DNA from: an uncultured Eubacteriales bacterium
GTDB lineage: Bacteria; Bacillota; Clostridia; Oscillospirales; Acutalibacteraceae
Length of the DNA: 21,592 nucleotides
Direction of reading: 5' to 3'
Assembly (NCBI GenBank): GCA_910580045.1
Contig: CAJTXF010000014.1
Span: 1-21,592, forward strand
Shown here: positions 6,757 through 13,573 of the stretch, one piece after another
Layout of the letters: each line of letters starts with the position of its first letter
Numbering within the stretch: position 1 is the first letter of the stretch
The notes under the pieces: generated by a model
The model's database searches: none
Seen by the model: only the letters and a program-made list of their open reading frames with translations
What the model was told of the DNA's origin: nothing
Made by a program: the position numbers and the translations under genes

Positions 6757-7935
6757 ATGGAAGAGAAAACACAATCCCTGTTCGACCTGGAAAATCAGGT
6801 GGCGCCCCTGGGCATTATCACCCTGGAGGGGGCGGAAGAGCTGTCTGAAAAAATCGACGCGCACCTGGTCCGCTGGGCCAAAAGAGCCGGTATGGACGTG
6901 GATACCTTCCGGCTCCGGAGCAACTGCCCCCGCTTTAACTCCGGCGACGCCAAAGGCATTATTGAGCAGACCGTGCGGGGCTATGACCTTTTCGTGGTGG
7001 TGGATGTGGGCAATTACAGCCCCACCTATCCCTATTTTGGCATGGAAAACCATATGTCTCCTGACGACCACTTCCAAAACCTGAAGCGCGTCATCCAGGC
7101 CAGCAGCGGCAAGCCCCACCGCATTAACGTGATTATGCCCACCCTGTACGGAGGCCGCCAGCACCGCCGCAATTACCGGGAGTCCCTGGACGGGGCCTTT
7201 GCCCTGCAGGAGCTGCACAACATGGGCGTGCAGAACATCCTCACCTTTGACGCCCACGACCCCAGGGTCCAGAACGCCGTGCCCCTGATGGGCTTTGACA
7301 ACCTGATGCCCTCCTATCAGGTGCTCAAGGGGATGTTCCGCAGCTTCCCGGATTTGGTCATTGACAGGGACGAGTTTATGGTCATCAGCCCGGACGAGGG
7401 CGCTTTGGACAGGAACATGTTCTACGCCTCTGTGATGGGGGTGGAGATGGGCATGTTCTATAAGCGCCGGGACTACTCCCGGATGGTGGACGGCCGCAAC
7501 CCCATTGTGGCCCACGAGTATCTGGGCACAGACGTGAAGGGCAAGGACGTGTTCGTGGCGGATGATATCATCTCCTCCGGCGAGTCCATGCTGGACATTG
7601 CTGTCAACGTGAAGAAGCGGGGGGCCAGGCGGTTCTTTGCCTTTGCCACCTTCGCCATTTTCGCCAAGGGCCTGGACGCCTTTGACAAGGCCTATAAGGA
7701 GGGGATGCTGGACGGGGTGTTCGGCACCAACCTGACCTACCGCACCGAGGAGCTGAAGAACCGGCCCTGGTTCTATGAGGTGGATATGTCCAAGTATATT
7801 GCCTACTACGTCTCGGCGCTGAACCATGATATGGCCATCAGCCGCCTGATTGACCCCCACGCCAAGATTACCGCCCTGCTGGAAAAGTGCCATGAGGAAC
7901 GGCGGAAAAACTCCCCCGAGCAGCTGAGCTTCTAA
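6757..7935 (+). CDS. prs: Ribose-phosphate pyrophosphokinase (long variant)
   Basis: This 392-residue enzyme is predicted to make PRPP from ribose 5-phosphate and ATP in the cytoplasm, feeding purine, pyrimidine, histidine, tryptophan and NAD synthesis. The PRPP-binding loop is clear as VADDIISSGES (about 267-277). Asp165-Ala-His-Asp168 occupies the position of the Prs signature, and YKRR (Lys236-Arg238) fits the catalytic flexible loop. It is about 75 residues longer than the usual 315-residue Prs, with an N-terminal extension, insertions and a long C-terminal tail, so it belongs to a divergent subgroup. GGAGGG lies 11 bases before the ATG. A small gene and cysE follow on the same strand. 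A general phosphoribosyltransferase role is less likely because the whole length follows the two-domain Prs plan. Confidence 0.85.
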   Translation: MEEKTQSLFDLENQVAPLGIITLEGAEELSEKIDAHLVRWAKRAGMDVDTFRLRSNCPRFNSGDAKGIIEQTVRGYDLFVVVDVGNYSPTYPYFGMENHMSPDDHFQNLKRVIQASSGKPHRINVIMPTLYGGRQHRRNYRESLDGAFALQELHNMGVQNILTFDAHDPRVQNAVPLMGFDNLMPSYQVLKGMFRSFPDLVIDRDEFMVISPDEGALDRNMFYASVMGVEMGMFYKRRDYSRMVDGRNPIVAHEYLGTDVKGKDVFVADDIISSGESMLDIAVNVKKRGARRFFAFATFAIFAKGLDAFDKAYKEGMLDGVFGTNLTYRTEELKNRPWFYEVDMSKYIAYYVSALNHDMAISRLIDPHAKITALLEKCHEERRKNSPEQLSF

Positions 7936-7984
7936 AAAGCAGCGCGGGCAGCGCCACACTCTCACGCATAGGATGTGATAGGAT

Positions 7985-8212
7985 ATGGCAGGCACAATGC
8001 TTCCGCCCTCCCGTATGCGCGGGGCAGGCGAGCCCGCCTTTGCCCCGCGGCTGGCCCTTCCGGCGGAAATTGCGGCAGGCCCCCGGCAGAACAGGGAGCT
8101 GCCTTGGGGCGGGGAGCTTGCCCCTGCGGGCACAGAGGGCTTTAGCCAGGCGAGCTGCCCGGAAATCCTGGAAAAGGTGGAGCGGCTGCTGTATCCCCAA
8201 AATCAACCATGA
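7985..8212 (+). CDS. Small hypothetical protein between prs and cysE
   Basis: I do not recognise this 75-residue product. It is Pro/Gly/Ala-rich in the first two thirds and ends in a helical-looking segment, CPEILEKVERLLYPQNQP. A purine-rich site (GATAGGAT) precedes the ATG, the prs stop lies 49 bases upstream, and the cysE GTG begins 11 bases downstream. Its codon choice (G/C at third positions, frequent GGC, GCC and CTG) resembles the neighbouring genes, which supports real coding. A competing frame at 8040-8231 yields an Arg/Trp-rich product typical of a shadow frame. Confidence 0.5.
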   Translation: MAGTMLPPSRMRGAGEPAFAPRLALPAEIAAGPRQNRELPWGGELAPAGTEGFSQASCPEILEKVERLLYPQNQP

Positions 8213-8223
8213 GGTGAGCGCCA

Positions 8224-8886
8224 GTGTTTGACAGACTGAAAGAAGATATCGACGCGGTCATGCAGCGGGACCCGGCGGCCCGCTCCCGGCTGGAGGTGTA
8301 CTTCCTCTACGCGGGGTTCAAGGCTGTGCGGGCCTACCGCCGGGCCAACTGGTTCCAGCGCCGGGGCATGAAGTTCATTGCCCGGGCCATTTCCCAGCGG
8401 GCCCGGCGCAGGACCGGCATTGAGATACACCCCGGGGCCACCATTGGCCGGGGGCTGTTCATTGACCACGGCATGGGTGTGGTCATTGGCGAGACCACGG
8501 AAATCGGCGACAATTGCACCCTCTACCAAAACGTGACCCTGGGGGGCACAGGGAAGGACCAGGGCAAGCGCCATCCCACCTTGGGGGACAATGTGCTGGT
8601 GGGGGCAGGCGCCAAAGTGCTGGGCCCCTTCACAGTGGGGGACAATGCCCGGGTGGCCGCGGGGGCGGTGGTGCTGGACGCGGTGCCGCCCAATGCTACG
8701 GCAGTGGGTGTTCCGGCGCGGGTGGTCCGGATTGACGGGCAGAAGGTGGCGGACGCGCCGCCCAGCAGGAAGCTGGACCAGATTCACGTGGCGGACCCGG
8801 TGAGTATGGAGCTCTGCCGGTTGCGGGGCGAACTGGAGCGGCTGGGCAAGCGGGTTCAGGAGATGGAAAAAGGGAAGGGGCAGTAA
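8224..8886 (+). CDS. cysE: Serine O-acetyltransferase
   Basis: CysE transfers acetyl from acetyl-CoA to L-serine, giving O-acetylserine, the direct precursor of cysteine, in the cytoplasm. The 220-residue protein has an N-terminal helical region (about 1-65) and a left-handed beta-helix built from hexapeptide repeats (about 66-180). The catalytic DHG motif (Asp81-His82) is followed by GVVIGETTEIGDN, and the conserved GGTGKDQGKRHPT loop is present (about 106-118). The length suits the short CysE form found in Firmicutes. The start is a GTG behind AGGTGA with 8-base spacing. In many Firmicutes cysE directly precedes cysS; here the two are still in order but are separated by about 810 bp of repeat-rich DNA. 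Confidence 0.93.
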   Translation: MFDRLKEDIDAVMQRDPAARSRLEVYFLYAGFKAVRAYRRANWFQRRGMKFIARAISQRARRRTGIEIHPGATIGRGLFIDHGMGVVIGETTEIGDNCTLYQNVTLGGTGKDQGKRHPTLGDNVLVGAGAKVLGPFTVGDNARVAAGAVVLDAVPPNATAVGVPARVVRIDGQKVADAPPSRKLDQIHVADPVSMELCRLRGELERLGKRVQEMEKGKGQ

Positions 8887-8898
8887 GGAGTAAACCTA

Positions 8899-9000
8899 AC
8901 GGCTCGAGGCAGGAGCTTTCGCCAAACGCAGGCAAAGGAGCGGATTGCGCAGTCCAGGGGGTGAGCGTGTGCCAGTGGCACACAAGCTGCGAACCGACCG
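8899..9000 (+). repeat. Dispersed repeat, right copy
   Basis: This is the inverted partner of 1-102, with about 96 of 102 aligned bases identical. It contains the palindrome GTGTGCCAGTGGCACAC (8967-8983). It begins 13 bases after the cysE stop. Because the left copy is truncated by the window, the real element may extend further right than 9000. Confidence 0.85.
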
Positions 9001-9074
9001 AGCCGGCAGGCAAGACCCGTAGGCCCCTGGTGGGGTGTGGGGCAGCGCCCCATGACCTTGCCCTTGACCTTAGA

Positions 9075-9157
9075 GGGCGGCGCTCACAAAGAAACCTGTA
9101 TGGCAGTACGTCCGGCGGCAAGCTCAGGTTAGTCAGTGGCAGTGACCAGCGCCGCCA
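9075..9157 (+). repeat. 83-bp inverted repeat, left arm
   Basis: The reverse complement aligns without gaps to 9413-9495, with about 63 of 83 positions identical. The ends are best conserved: GGGCGGCGCTCAC at the outer end and GCGCCGCCA at the inner end. The arms are separated by 255 bp. Confidence 0.75.
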
Positions 9158-9182
9158 AAGATGCCAATCGCGCGATTCTGTC

Positions 9183-9211
9183 GAGTTAGGAGCCCAATGG
9201 GCTCCTAACTC
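9183..9211. repeat. Perfect 13-bp stem hairpin
   Basis: GAGTTAGGAGCCC (9183-9195) and GGGCTCCTAACTC (9199-9211) are exact reverse complements around a 3-base loop. No T-run follows on either strand, so it is not an ordinary terminator. It lies inside the 83-bp inverted repeat pair. Confidence 0.8.
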
Positions 9212-9352
9212 ACAGAGAGCCGCAGGCCGGCTGCAGAAGCGTTGGGCCCTAGAGCATCCCTGTACCCTCCCGCTCCCTGACGTCATAGCACCATATGGCG
9301 GCGTTTTCCGGAAATGTTTCGGGCCCAGCGCCCAGTAGTACAGTCCGCCCTC

Positions 9353-9393
9353 TCCGCTAAATTGGGAAACGTCCCGTTTCCCAATTTAGCGGA
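9353..9393. repeat. Perfect 19-bp stem hairpin
   Basis: TCCGCTAAATTGGGAAACG (9353-9371) and its exact complement (9375-9393) surround the loop TCC. A perfect 19-bp stem with a 3-base loop is far beyond chance and has no T-run. It lies just inside the right arm of the 83-bp inverted repeat. Confidence 0.9.
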
Positions 9394-9412
9394 ATCTACT
9401 GCTCGTCCGCTC

Positions 9413-9495
9413 TGGCGGCGCTTGCCTGTGCCACTGTCGGGCTTGACTTCGCCGACTGATGTACTGCCTCGTAGGTTTCTTGGTGAGCGCCGCCC
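9413..9495 (-). repeat. 83-bp inverted repeat, right arm
   Basis: It pairs with 9075-9157 without gaps at about 76 percent identity. The well-conserved blocks are TGGCGGCGCT, TGCCACTG, GTACTGCC, AGGTTTCTT and GTGAGCGCCGCCC. The scattered differences suggest an old duplication, or a structure kept only partly by selection. Confidence 0.75.
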
Positions 9496-9551
9496 ATGCT
9501 TTGCCCCGCTCTTGATTTGAGCGCTTGTACAGTTTCGCTGCGGTCAAGACC

Positions 9552-9597
9552 TTGGGGGCTTTGCCCCCAAACCCCTACCACCTTTTGAAAAAGGTGG
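9552..9597. repeat. Double hairpin upstream of cysS
   Basis: TTGGGGGC (9552-9559) pairs with GCCCCCAA (9563-9570), and CCACCTTTT (9578-9586) pairs with AAAAGGTGG (9589-9597). Two neighbouring near-perfect hairpins of this style look like a repetitive extragenic element. The second could act as a weak terminator for read-through from upstream, but its T-run lies inside the stem. Confidence 0.6.
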
Positions 9598-9698
9598 ACG
9601 AAAACTTCCGTGCCGTTCCCTCAACCCTGCTGCTCCTTATCCTCACCTATCTCCTGACTTACCCCTTTACCTAAAAATCACTCAGAAAGGCAGATACT

Positions 9699-11117
9699 AT
9701 GCAGCTGACAAACACCCTCACCATGAAAAAAGAGGACATCATCCCCCATCAGCCCGGCATTATCAAAATGTACACCTGCGGCCCCACTGTCTACGGCTAC
9801 GCCCACATTGGCAACCTCCGCTCGTACCTTATGGAGGATGTTCTGGAAAAGGCCCTCCGCTATGAGGGTTTCCAAGTCCAGCGGGCCATGAACATCACCG
9901 ACGTGGGCCATCTCACCTCTGACGCGGACACCGGCGAGGATAAAATGCTCAAGGGCGCCAAGCGGGAGCACAAGTCTGTTTTGGAGCTGGCTGATTTCTA
10001 TACCCAGGCCTTCTTCCAGGACTGCCAAAAGCTCAACATCCGCCGCCCGGACATTGTGGTTCCGGCCACGGGCTGCATCAGCGATTTTATTGAGATGGTC
10101 TCCGCCCTGCTGGACAAGGGCTTTGCCTACCTCTCCGGCGGAAACGTATATTTTGACACCTCCAAGCTGGAGAATTACTATGTCTTCGGCAACCAGAACG
10201 CCGAGGATTTGGCCGTGGGCGTGCGGGAAGGGGTGGAGTCTGACACCAACAAGCGCAGCAAAACTGATTTTGTCCTCTGGTTCACCAAGTCCAAGTTCGA
10301 GGACCAGGAGCTGAAATGGGACAGCCCCTGGGGGTTGGGCTATCCCGGCTGGCATATTGAGTGCTCCGCTATCAGCGTGAAAAACCTGGGGGAATATCTG
10401 GACATCCACTGCGGCGGCATTGACAACGCCTTCCCCCACCACACCAATGAAATCGCCCAGAGCGAGGCCTATCTGGGCCACCCCTGGTGCAAGTACTGGT
10501 TCCACATCCTGCACCTGAATGATGTGGGCGGAAAAATCAGCAAGTCCAAGGGCGCGAAGCTGACTGTCTCCCTGCTGGAGGAAAAGGGCTATGACCCCTT
10601 GTGCTACCGGCTGTTCTGCCTGCAGTCCCATTACCGCAAGCCGCTGGTGTTCTCCTTTGAGAGCCTGGACAACGCGGCCCACGCCTATGGCAAGCTGACG
10701 GCCCGGATTTCCGCCCTTGCAAAAGAGGGAGAGCCTGACACCAGCGCCGCCAAGCCCTGGCAGGAGAAATACCTGGCGGCCCTGTGCAATGACGTGAACA
10801 CCTCCCAGGCCCTGACTGTGCTGTATGATATGCTCAAATCCGATTTGGACGACGCCACCAAGCGCTTTTTAGTGGCTGACTTTGACCAGGTGCTCTCTCT
10901 GGATTTGCTGGACGCGGCGGAGCGGCTGGGCGCTGCCCAGAGCCCGGCAGTGCCGGAGGAGCTGGCCCGGGAGATTGAGGCCCTTATCGAGAAGCGCGCC
11001 CAGGCCCGCAAGGCAAAGGACTGGGCCGCGGCAGACGCCATCCGGGATGAGCTTGCCGCCCGCCGGGTGGTGCTCAAGGACACCCCCAATGGGGTGGAAT
11101 GGCACATTGAGGGGTAG
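9699..11117 (+). CDS. cysS: Cysteine--tRNA ligase
   Basis: This class I aminoacyl-tRNA synthetase charges tRNA-Cys with cysteine in the cytoplasm. The 472-residue product has the HIGH-type motif AHIGN (His36) within CGPTVYGYAHIGN, where Cys27 is a zinc ligand. It also has the zinc-site segments HIECSAI and FPHHTNEIAQSEA, the KMSKS-type motif KISKSKG (279-285), and a helical C-terminal DALR-like region. Length is normal. The start at MQLTNTL has GAAAGG about 8 bases upstream. A gamma-glutamylcyclotransferase-like gene begins 4 bases after its stop, so it heads a four-gene operon. No clear promoter or T-box was found upstream. Confidence 0.96.
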   Translation: MQLTNTLTMKKEDIIPHQPGIIKMYTCGPTVYGYAHIGNLRSYLMEDVLEKALRYEGFQVQRAMNITDVGHLTSDADTGEDKMLKGAKREHKSVLELADFYTQAFFQDCQKLNIRRPDIVVPATGCISDFIEMVSALLDKGFAYLSGGNVYFDTSKLENYYVFGNQNAEDLAVGVREGVESDTNKRSKTDFVLWFTKSKFEDQELKWDSPWGLGYPGWHIECSAISVKNLGEYLDIHCGGIDNAFPHHTNEIAQSEAYLGHPWCKYWFHILHLNDVGGKISKSKGAKLTVSLLEEKGYDPLCYRLFCLQSHYRKPLVFSFESLDNAAHAYGKLTARISALAKEGEPDTSAAKPWQEKYLAALCNDVNTSQALTVLYDMLKSDLDDATKRFLVADFDQVLSLDLLDAAERLGAAQSPAVPEELAREIEALIEKRAQARKAKDWAAADAIRDELAARRVVLKDTPNGVEWHIEG

Positions 11118-11121
11118 CTGG

Positions 11122-11580
11122 ATGGGAAATACACTGTATATGGCCTATGGAAGCAACCTGAACCGGGCCCAGATGGCACAGCGCTGCCCAGCGGCCAAGC
11201 CGGTGGGGCCGGGGGTTTTGGAAAATTACCGGCTGGTTTTCCGGGCAGGGGGCCAGGGCGTTTATCTGACTGTGGAGCCCTGCCCTGGAGAATCCGTGCC
11301 TGTGGGCCTGTGGGAGGTTACCCCCCAGGACGAGGCTGCCCTGGACGAGTACGAGGGGTACCCGGAGCTGTACCGCCGGGCCCTGCTCCCGGTGCTGGGG
11401 CAGGAGGGCGTTCAGCAGGCGCTTATCTATATCATGCACGAGACATATCCGCTGGCCGCGCCCGGAGAGGCCTATGTTGACGCCTGCCGGGAGGGCTGTG
11501 AAGACTTTGGCCTGGACACAGGGCCGCTGCTGCGGGCAGTGGCCTTGGCCAGGCAGGGACAGGAGGTTCCCCATGAGTAA
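11122..11580 (+). CDS. Gamma-glutamylcyclotransferase family protein
   Basis: The 152-residue protein opens with the family's substrate-cavity motif, YMAYGSNL (residues 6-13), and has the conserved acidic motif LDEYEGYPELYRR, where Glu78 in the D-x-x-E-G context fits the catalytic glutamate. Members of this fold release 5-oxoproline from gamma-glutamyl compounds or act on gamma-glutamylamines; the actual substrate here is unknown. The start has GAGGGG 7 bases upstream and lies 4 bases after the cysS stop. Its last 8 bases overlap the next gene. A link to gamma-glutamyl-cysteine turnover is tempting because cysS and cysE are close, but that is inference. Confidence 0.85.
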   Translation: MGNTLYMAYGSNLNRAQMAQRCPAAKPVGPGVLENYRLVFRAGGQGVYLTVEPCPGESVPVGLWEVTPQDEAALDEYEGYPELYRRALLPVLGQEGVQQALIYIMHETYPLAAPGEAYVDACREGCEDFGLDTGPLLRAVALARQGQEVPHE

Positions 11581-12445
11581 ATGGCATATTTCCGGCTTTG
11601 CCGACGAAATGAGCCCGGAGCTGGGCATCCAGCTTCGGGAGCTGAACCGGCTGGGCGTGGGCTATATGGAGCCCCGCACAGTGGACGGCTGCAATATTTC
11701 CGATTTGAGCCAGGAGCAGCTGGCCCAGATGAAATCCGCCCTGGCCGCGGCTGGGGTGAAGGTGTCCTCCATTGGCTCGCCGCTGGGGAAGATTTCCGTG
11801 GAGGAAGACCTTGGCCCCCACATGGAGAAGCTCAAGCGCACCTTGGAGATTCAGAAGGAGCTGGACGCCCCCTATGTGCGGATGTTCAGCTTCTACATAC
11901 CCAATGGCCGGGAGCCCGGGGAGTTCCGGGGCCAGGTGCTGGACAGGCTGGGCCAAATGGCAGAGGAGGCCGCCAAATGGGACGGAATCCTTCTCCACGA
12001 AAACGAGAAGGGCATTTACGGGGACACGGCCCCCCGCTGCTTGGATTTGATGGAGCAGCTGGGCAGCCCCCACTTCCGGGCAGTGTTTGACTTTGCCAAC
12101 TTTGTGGAGGTGGGCCAGGACACGTCAGAGGCTTTCCGGCTTATGAGGCCCTATATCCGGTACATCCATATTAAAGATGCAGAGACCCTGCCTGAGGGCA
12201 AAAAGCGCATTGTGCCCGCCGGGCAGGGAGAGGGCCATGTGGCGGAGATTCTCCAGGAGCTGCACACCGGGGGCTGGGAGGGCTTCCTCTCCCTGGAGCC
12301 CCACCTGGTGGACTTCTCCGGCCTGGCGGCATTGGAGCAGGACCCCCAGAAGCGGGAGGCCAAGCTGGAGCCTGTGGAGGCCTGGGAGCTGGCCCTCTCC
12401 TCCCTGCGGGATATTCTCACCCAGATTGGGGTACAGGAGGCGTAG
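11573..12445 (+). CDS. Sugar phosphate isomerase/epimerase family TIM-barrel protein
   Basis: The 290-residue protein fits the xylose isomerase-like TIM barrel (AP endonuclease 2 superfamily). Candidate metal ligands fall at the ends of strands: Glu in LLHENEKGIYG, Asp in VFDFANF, His in YIHIKDAE and Glu in LSLEPHL. Such enzymes isomerise or epimerise sugars, inositols or keto-sugars. The ATG has AGGAGG 6 bases upstream and overlaps the end of the cyclotransferase gene by 8 bases, so the two are translationally coupled. A Gfo/Idh/MocA oxidoreductase starts 3 bases after its stop. This pairing is common in sugar and inositol catabolic clusters, which supports a shared small-carbohydrate pathway. 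Confidence 0.85.
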   Translation: MSKWHISGFADEMSPELGIQLRELNRLGVGYMEPRTVDGCNISDLSQEQLAQMKSALAAAGVKVSSIGSPLGKISVEEDLGPHMEKLKRTLEIQKELDAPYVRMFSFYIPNGREPGEFRGQVLDRLGQMAEEAAKWDGILLHENEKGIYGDTAPRCLDLMEQLGSPHFRAVFDFANFVEVGQDTSEAFRLMRPYIRYIHIKDAETLPEGKKRIVPAGQGEGHVAEILQELHTGGWEGFLSLEPHLVDFSGLAALEQDPQKREAKLEPVEAWELALSSLRDILTQIGVQEA

Positions 12446-12448
12446 AAA

Positions 12449-13435
12449 ATGGATTCACTGAAATGCGCTGTCATTGGCTGCGGGGGCATTGCCCAGGTAC
12501 ACGCCGGGGTGCTGGCAAGGCAGGAGAGCGCGGAGCTTCTGGCCTTTGCGGACATCCGCCCAGAGCGGGCACAGGCTTTGGCGGAGAAATACGGCGGCAA
12601 CGCCTATGACAGCATAGAGGCCCTGCTGGATAAGGAGCAGCCCCAGGTGCTCCACCTGTGCACCCCCCACTATCTCCACACGCCCATGGCGAAAATGGCG
12701 GCAGAGCGGGGCATCCATGTGTTTACCGAAAAGCCCCCGGTCATCTCCCAGGCCCAGTGGGAGGAGTTCCGGAAGCTGGGGGAGCAAATCCGGGTAGGCG
12801 TGTGCTTCCAGAACCGGTATAACCCCAGCGTGGCCTACTGCCAGGAGCTGCTGGAAAGCGGGAAAGCCGGGAAAATCCTGGGGGCCAGGGGCTTTGTCAC
12901 CTGGCGCAGGGAGGCCCCCTATTACACGGAGAGCGGCTGGCGGGGCAGCCTTGCCACTGAGGGTGGCGGGGCCCTTATCAACCAGTCTATCCACACCCTG
13001 GACTTGATGGGGGTGTTCCTGGGCAAGGGGAAAGTCCTGGGCGCCAGCCTGGCCAACCGGCACCTGGCCGGGGTCATTGAGGTGGAGGACACCCTGGAGG
13101 CTGCCATGGACTACAGCGGGGCCAGGGGGCTGTTCTATGCCACCACCGCCTACTGCACAGACGCGCCCATCCTGCTGGAGCTGGTCTGCGAGAACATGAC
13201 CCTCCGCATTGAGGGGGAGGAAGTGACTGTCAAAACCCCAGAGGGCGTGGAGCGCCGGGACTTTGCCCAAGAGGGGGCTGCCCTGGGCAAGAGCTACTGG
13301 GGCGCCAGCCACGGCAGGTGCATTGCAGACTTCTACCAGTGTGTGCAGCGGGGAGAGCGGTTCCGCAATGATATCGAAGGTGTGGCGGAGACCGTGGAAC
13401 TGATGCTGGACATCTACCAGGAGGCCCGGAAATAA
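12449..13435 (+). CDS. Gfo/Idh/MocA family NAD(P)-dependent oxidoreductase
   Basis: The 328-residue enzyme has an N-terminal Rossmann fold with the dinucleotide motif GCGGIAQVH (about 10-18), the family's EKP motif (Glu94-Lys95-Pro96), and the downstream segment GGALINQSIHTLD, where the His and Asp match the usual catalytic region. Relatives oxidise or reduce hydroxyl groups of sugars and cyclitols with NAD(P). AGGAGG lies upstream, overlapping the end of the TIM-barrel gene, and only 3 bases separate the two genes. It is the last gene of the cysS operon and is followed immediately by a strong terminator. The substrate cannot be named. Confidence 0.9.
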   Translation: MDSLKCAVIGCGGIAQVHAGVLARQESAELLAFADIRPERAQALAEKYGGNAYDSIEALLDKEQPQVLHLCTPHYLHTPMAKMAAERGIHVFTEKPPVISQAQWEEFRKLGEQIRVGVCFQNRYNPSVAYCQELLESGKAGKILGARGFVTWRREAPYYTESGWRGSLATEGGGALINQSIHTLDLMGVFLGKGKVLGASLANRHLAGVIEVEDTLEAAMDYSGARGLFYATTAYCTDAPILLELVCENMTLRIEGEEVTVKTPEGVERRDFAQEGAALGKSYWGASHGRCIADFYQCVQRGERFRNDIEGVAETVELMLDIYQEARK

Positions 13436-13477
13436 AAAAACCGGCCCAGGAGCACTTGGCTTCTGGGCCGGTTTTTT
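13435..13477 (+). terminator. Strong bidirectional terminator after the oxidoreductase gene
   Basis: AAAAAACCGGCCCAG (13435-13449) pairs perfectly with CTGGGCCGGTTTTTT (13463-13477) around a 13-base loop. The T-run on each strand makes it work in both directions, ending the cysS operon and probably also the converging hemolysin III gene. Its first base is the last base of the oxidoreductase stop codon. Confidence 0.92.
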
Positions 13478-13503
13478 CCCTTTCAGGCTGCTATAGTAAA
13501 CGC

Positions 13504-13573
13504 GTTTGAGAATCGGTATATACCGATTCTCAAACTGGCGGCAAAACCGCCAGTTCAAAAGAAGAAAATCTTC
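13504..13573. repeat. Compound palindrome between convergent genes
   Basis: A perfect 32-bp palindrome (13504-13535; half-site GTTTGAGAATCGGTAT) runs into a second perfect hairpin, AACTGGCGG (13533-13541) with CCGCCAGTT (13547-13555), sharing 3 bases. A small third one, GAAGAAAATCTTC, spans 13561-13573. The tandem palindromes resemble a repetitive extragenic palindromic element. There is no T-run, and a good terminator already lies beside it. Confidence 0.85.

Larger units (their letters stand above)
8887..9698. other. Gene-free, hairpin-rich repeat tract between cysE and cysS
   Basis: No convincing gene is present in about 810 bp; open frames exist on both strands but give Arg/Pro/Trp-rich products, and their similarity to each other comes from the inverted repeat. 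The tract contains, in order, the right copy of the dispersed repeat, an 83-bp inverted repeat pair, a 13-bp stem, a 19-bp stem and a final double hairpin. No clear promoter for cysS is seen in the last 100 bases. I found no T-box specifier or antiterminator sequence. Confidence 0.7.

Noticed and set aside
6667..8133. A 488-codon minus-strand frame opposite the PRPP synthetase gene
   Set aside because: Low-complexity His/Gln/Val-rich shadow of the real gene, with no ribosome site and no recognisable domain.
8856..9520. Open frames in the cysE-cysS spacer with similar products on opposite strands
   Set aside because: The similarity comes from the inverted repeat itself; the products are Arg/Trp/Pro-rich, the frames lack ribosome sites, and perfect hairpins interrupt the tract.
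9500..9698. T-box leader for cysS
   Set aside because: Cys T-boxes are common before cysE/cysS, but I see no T-box consensus or antiterminator sequence, only repeat-like hairpins.
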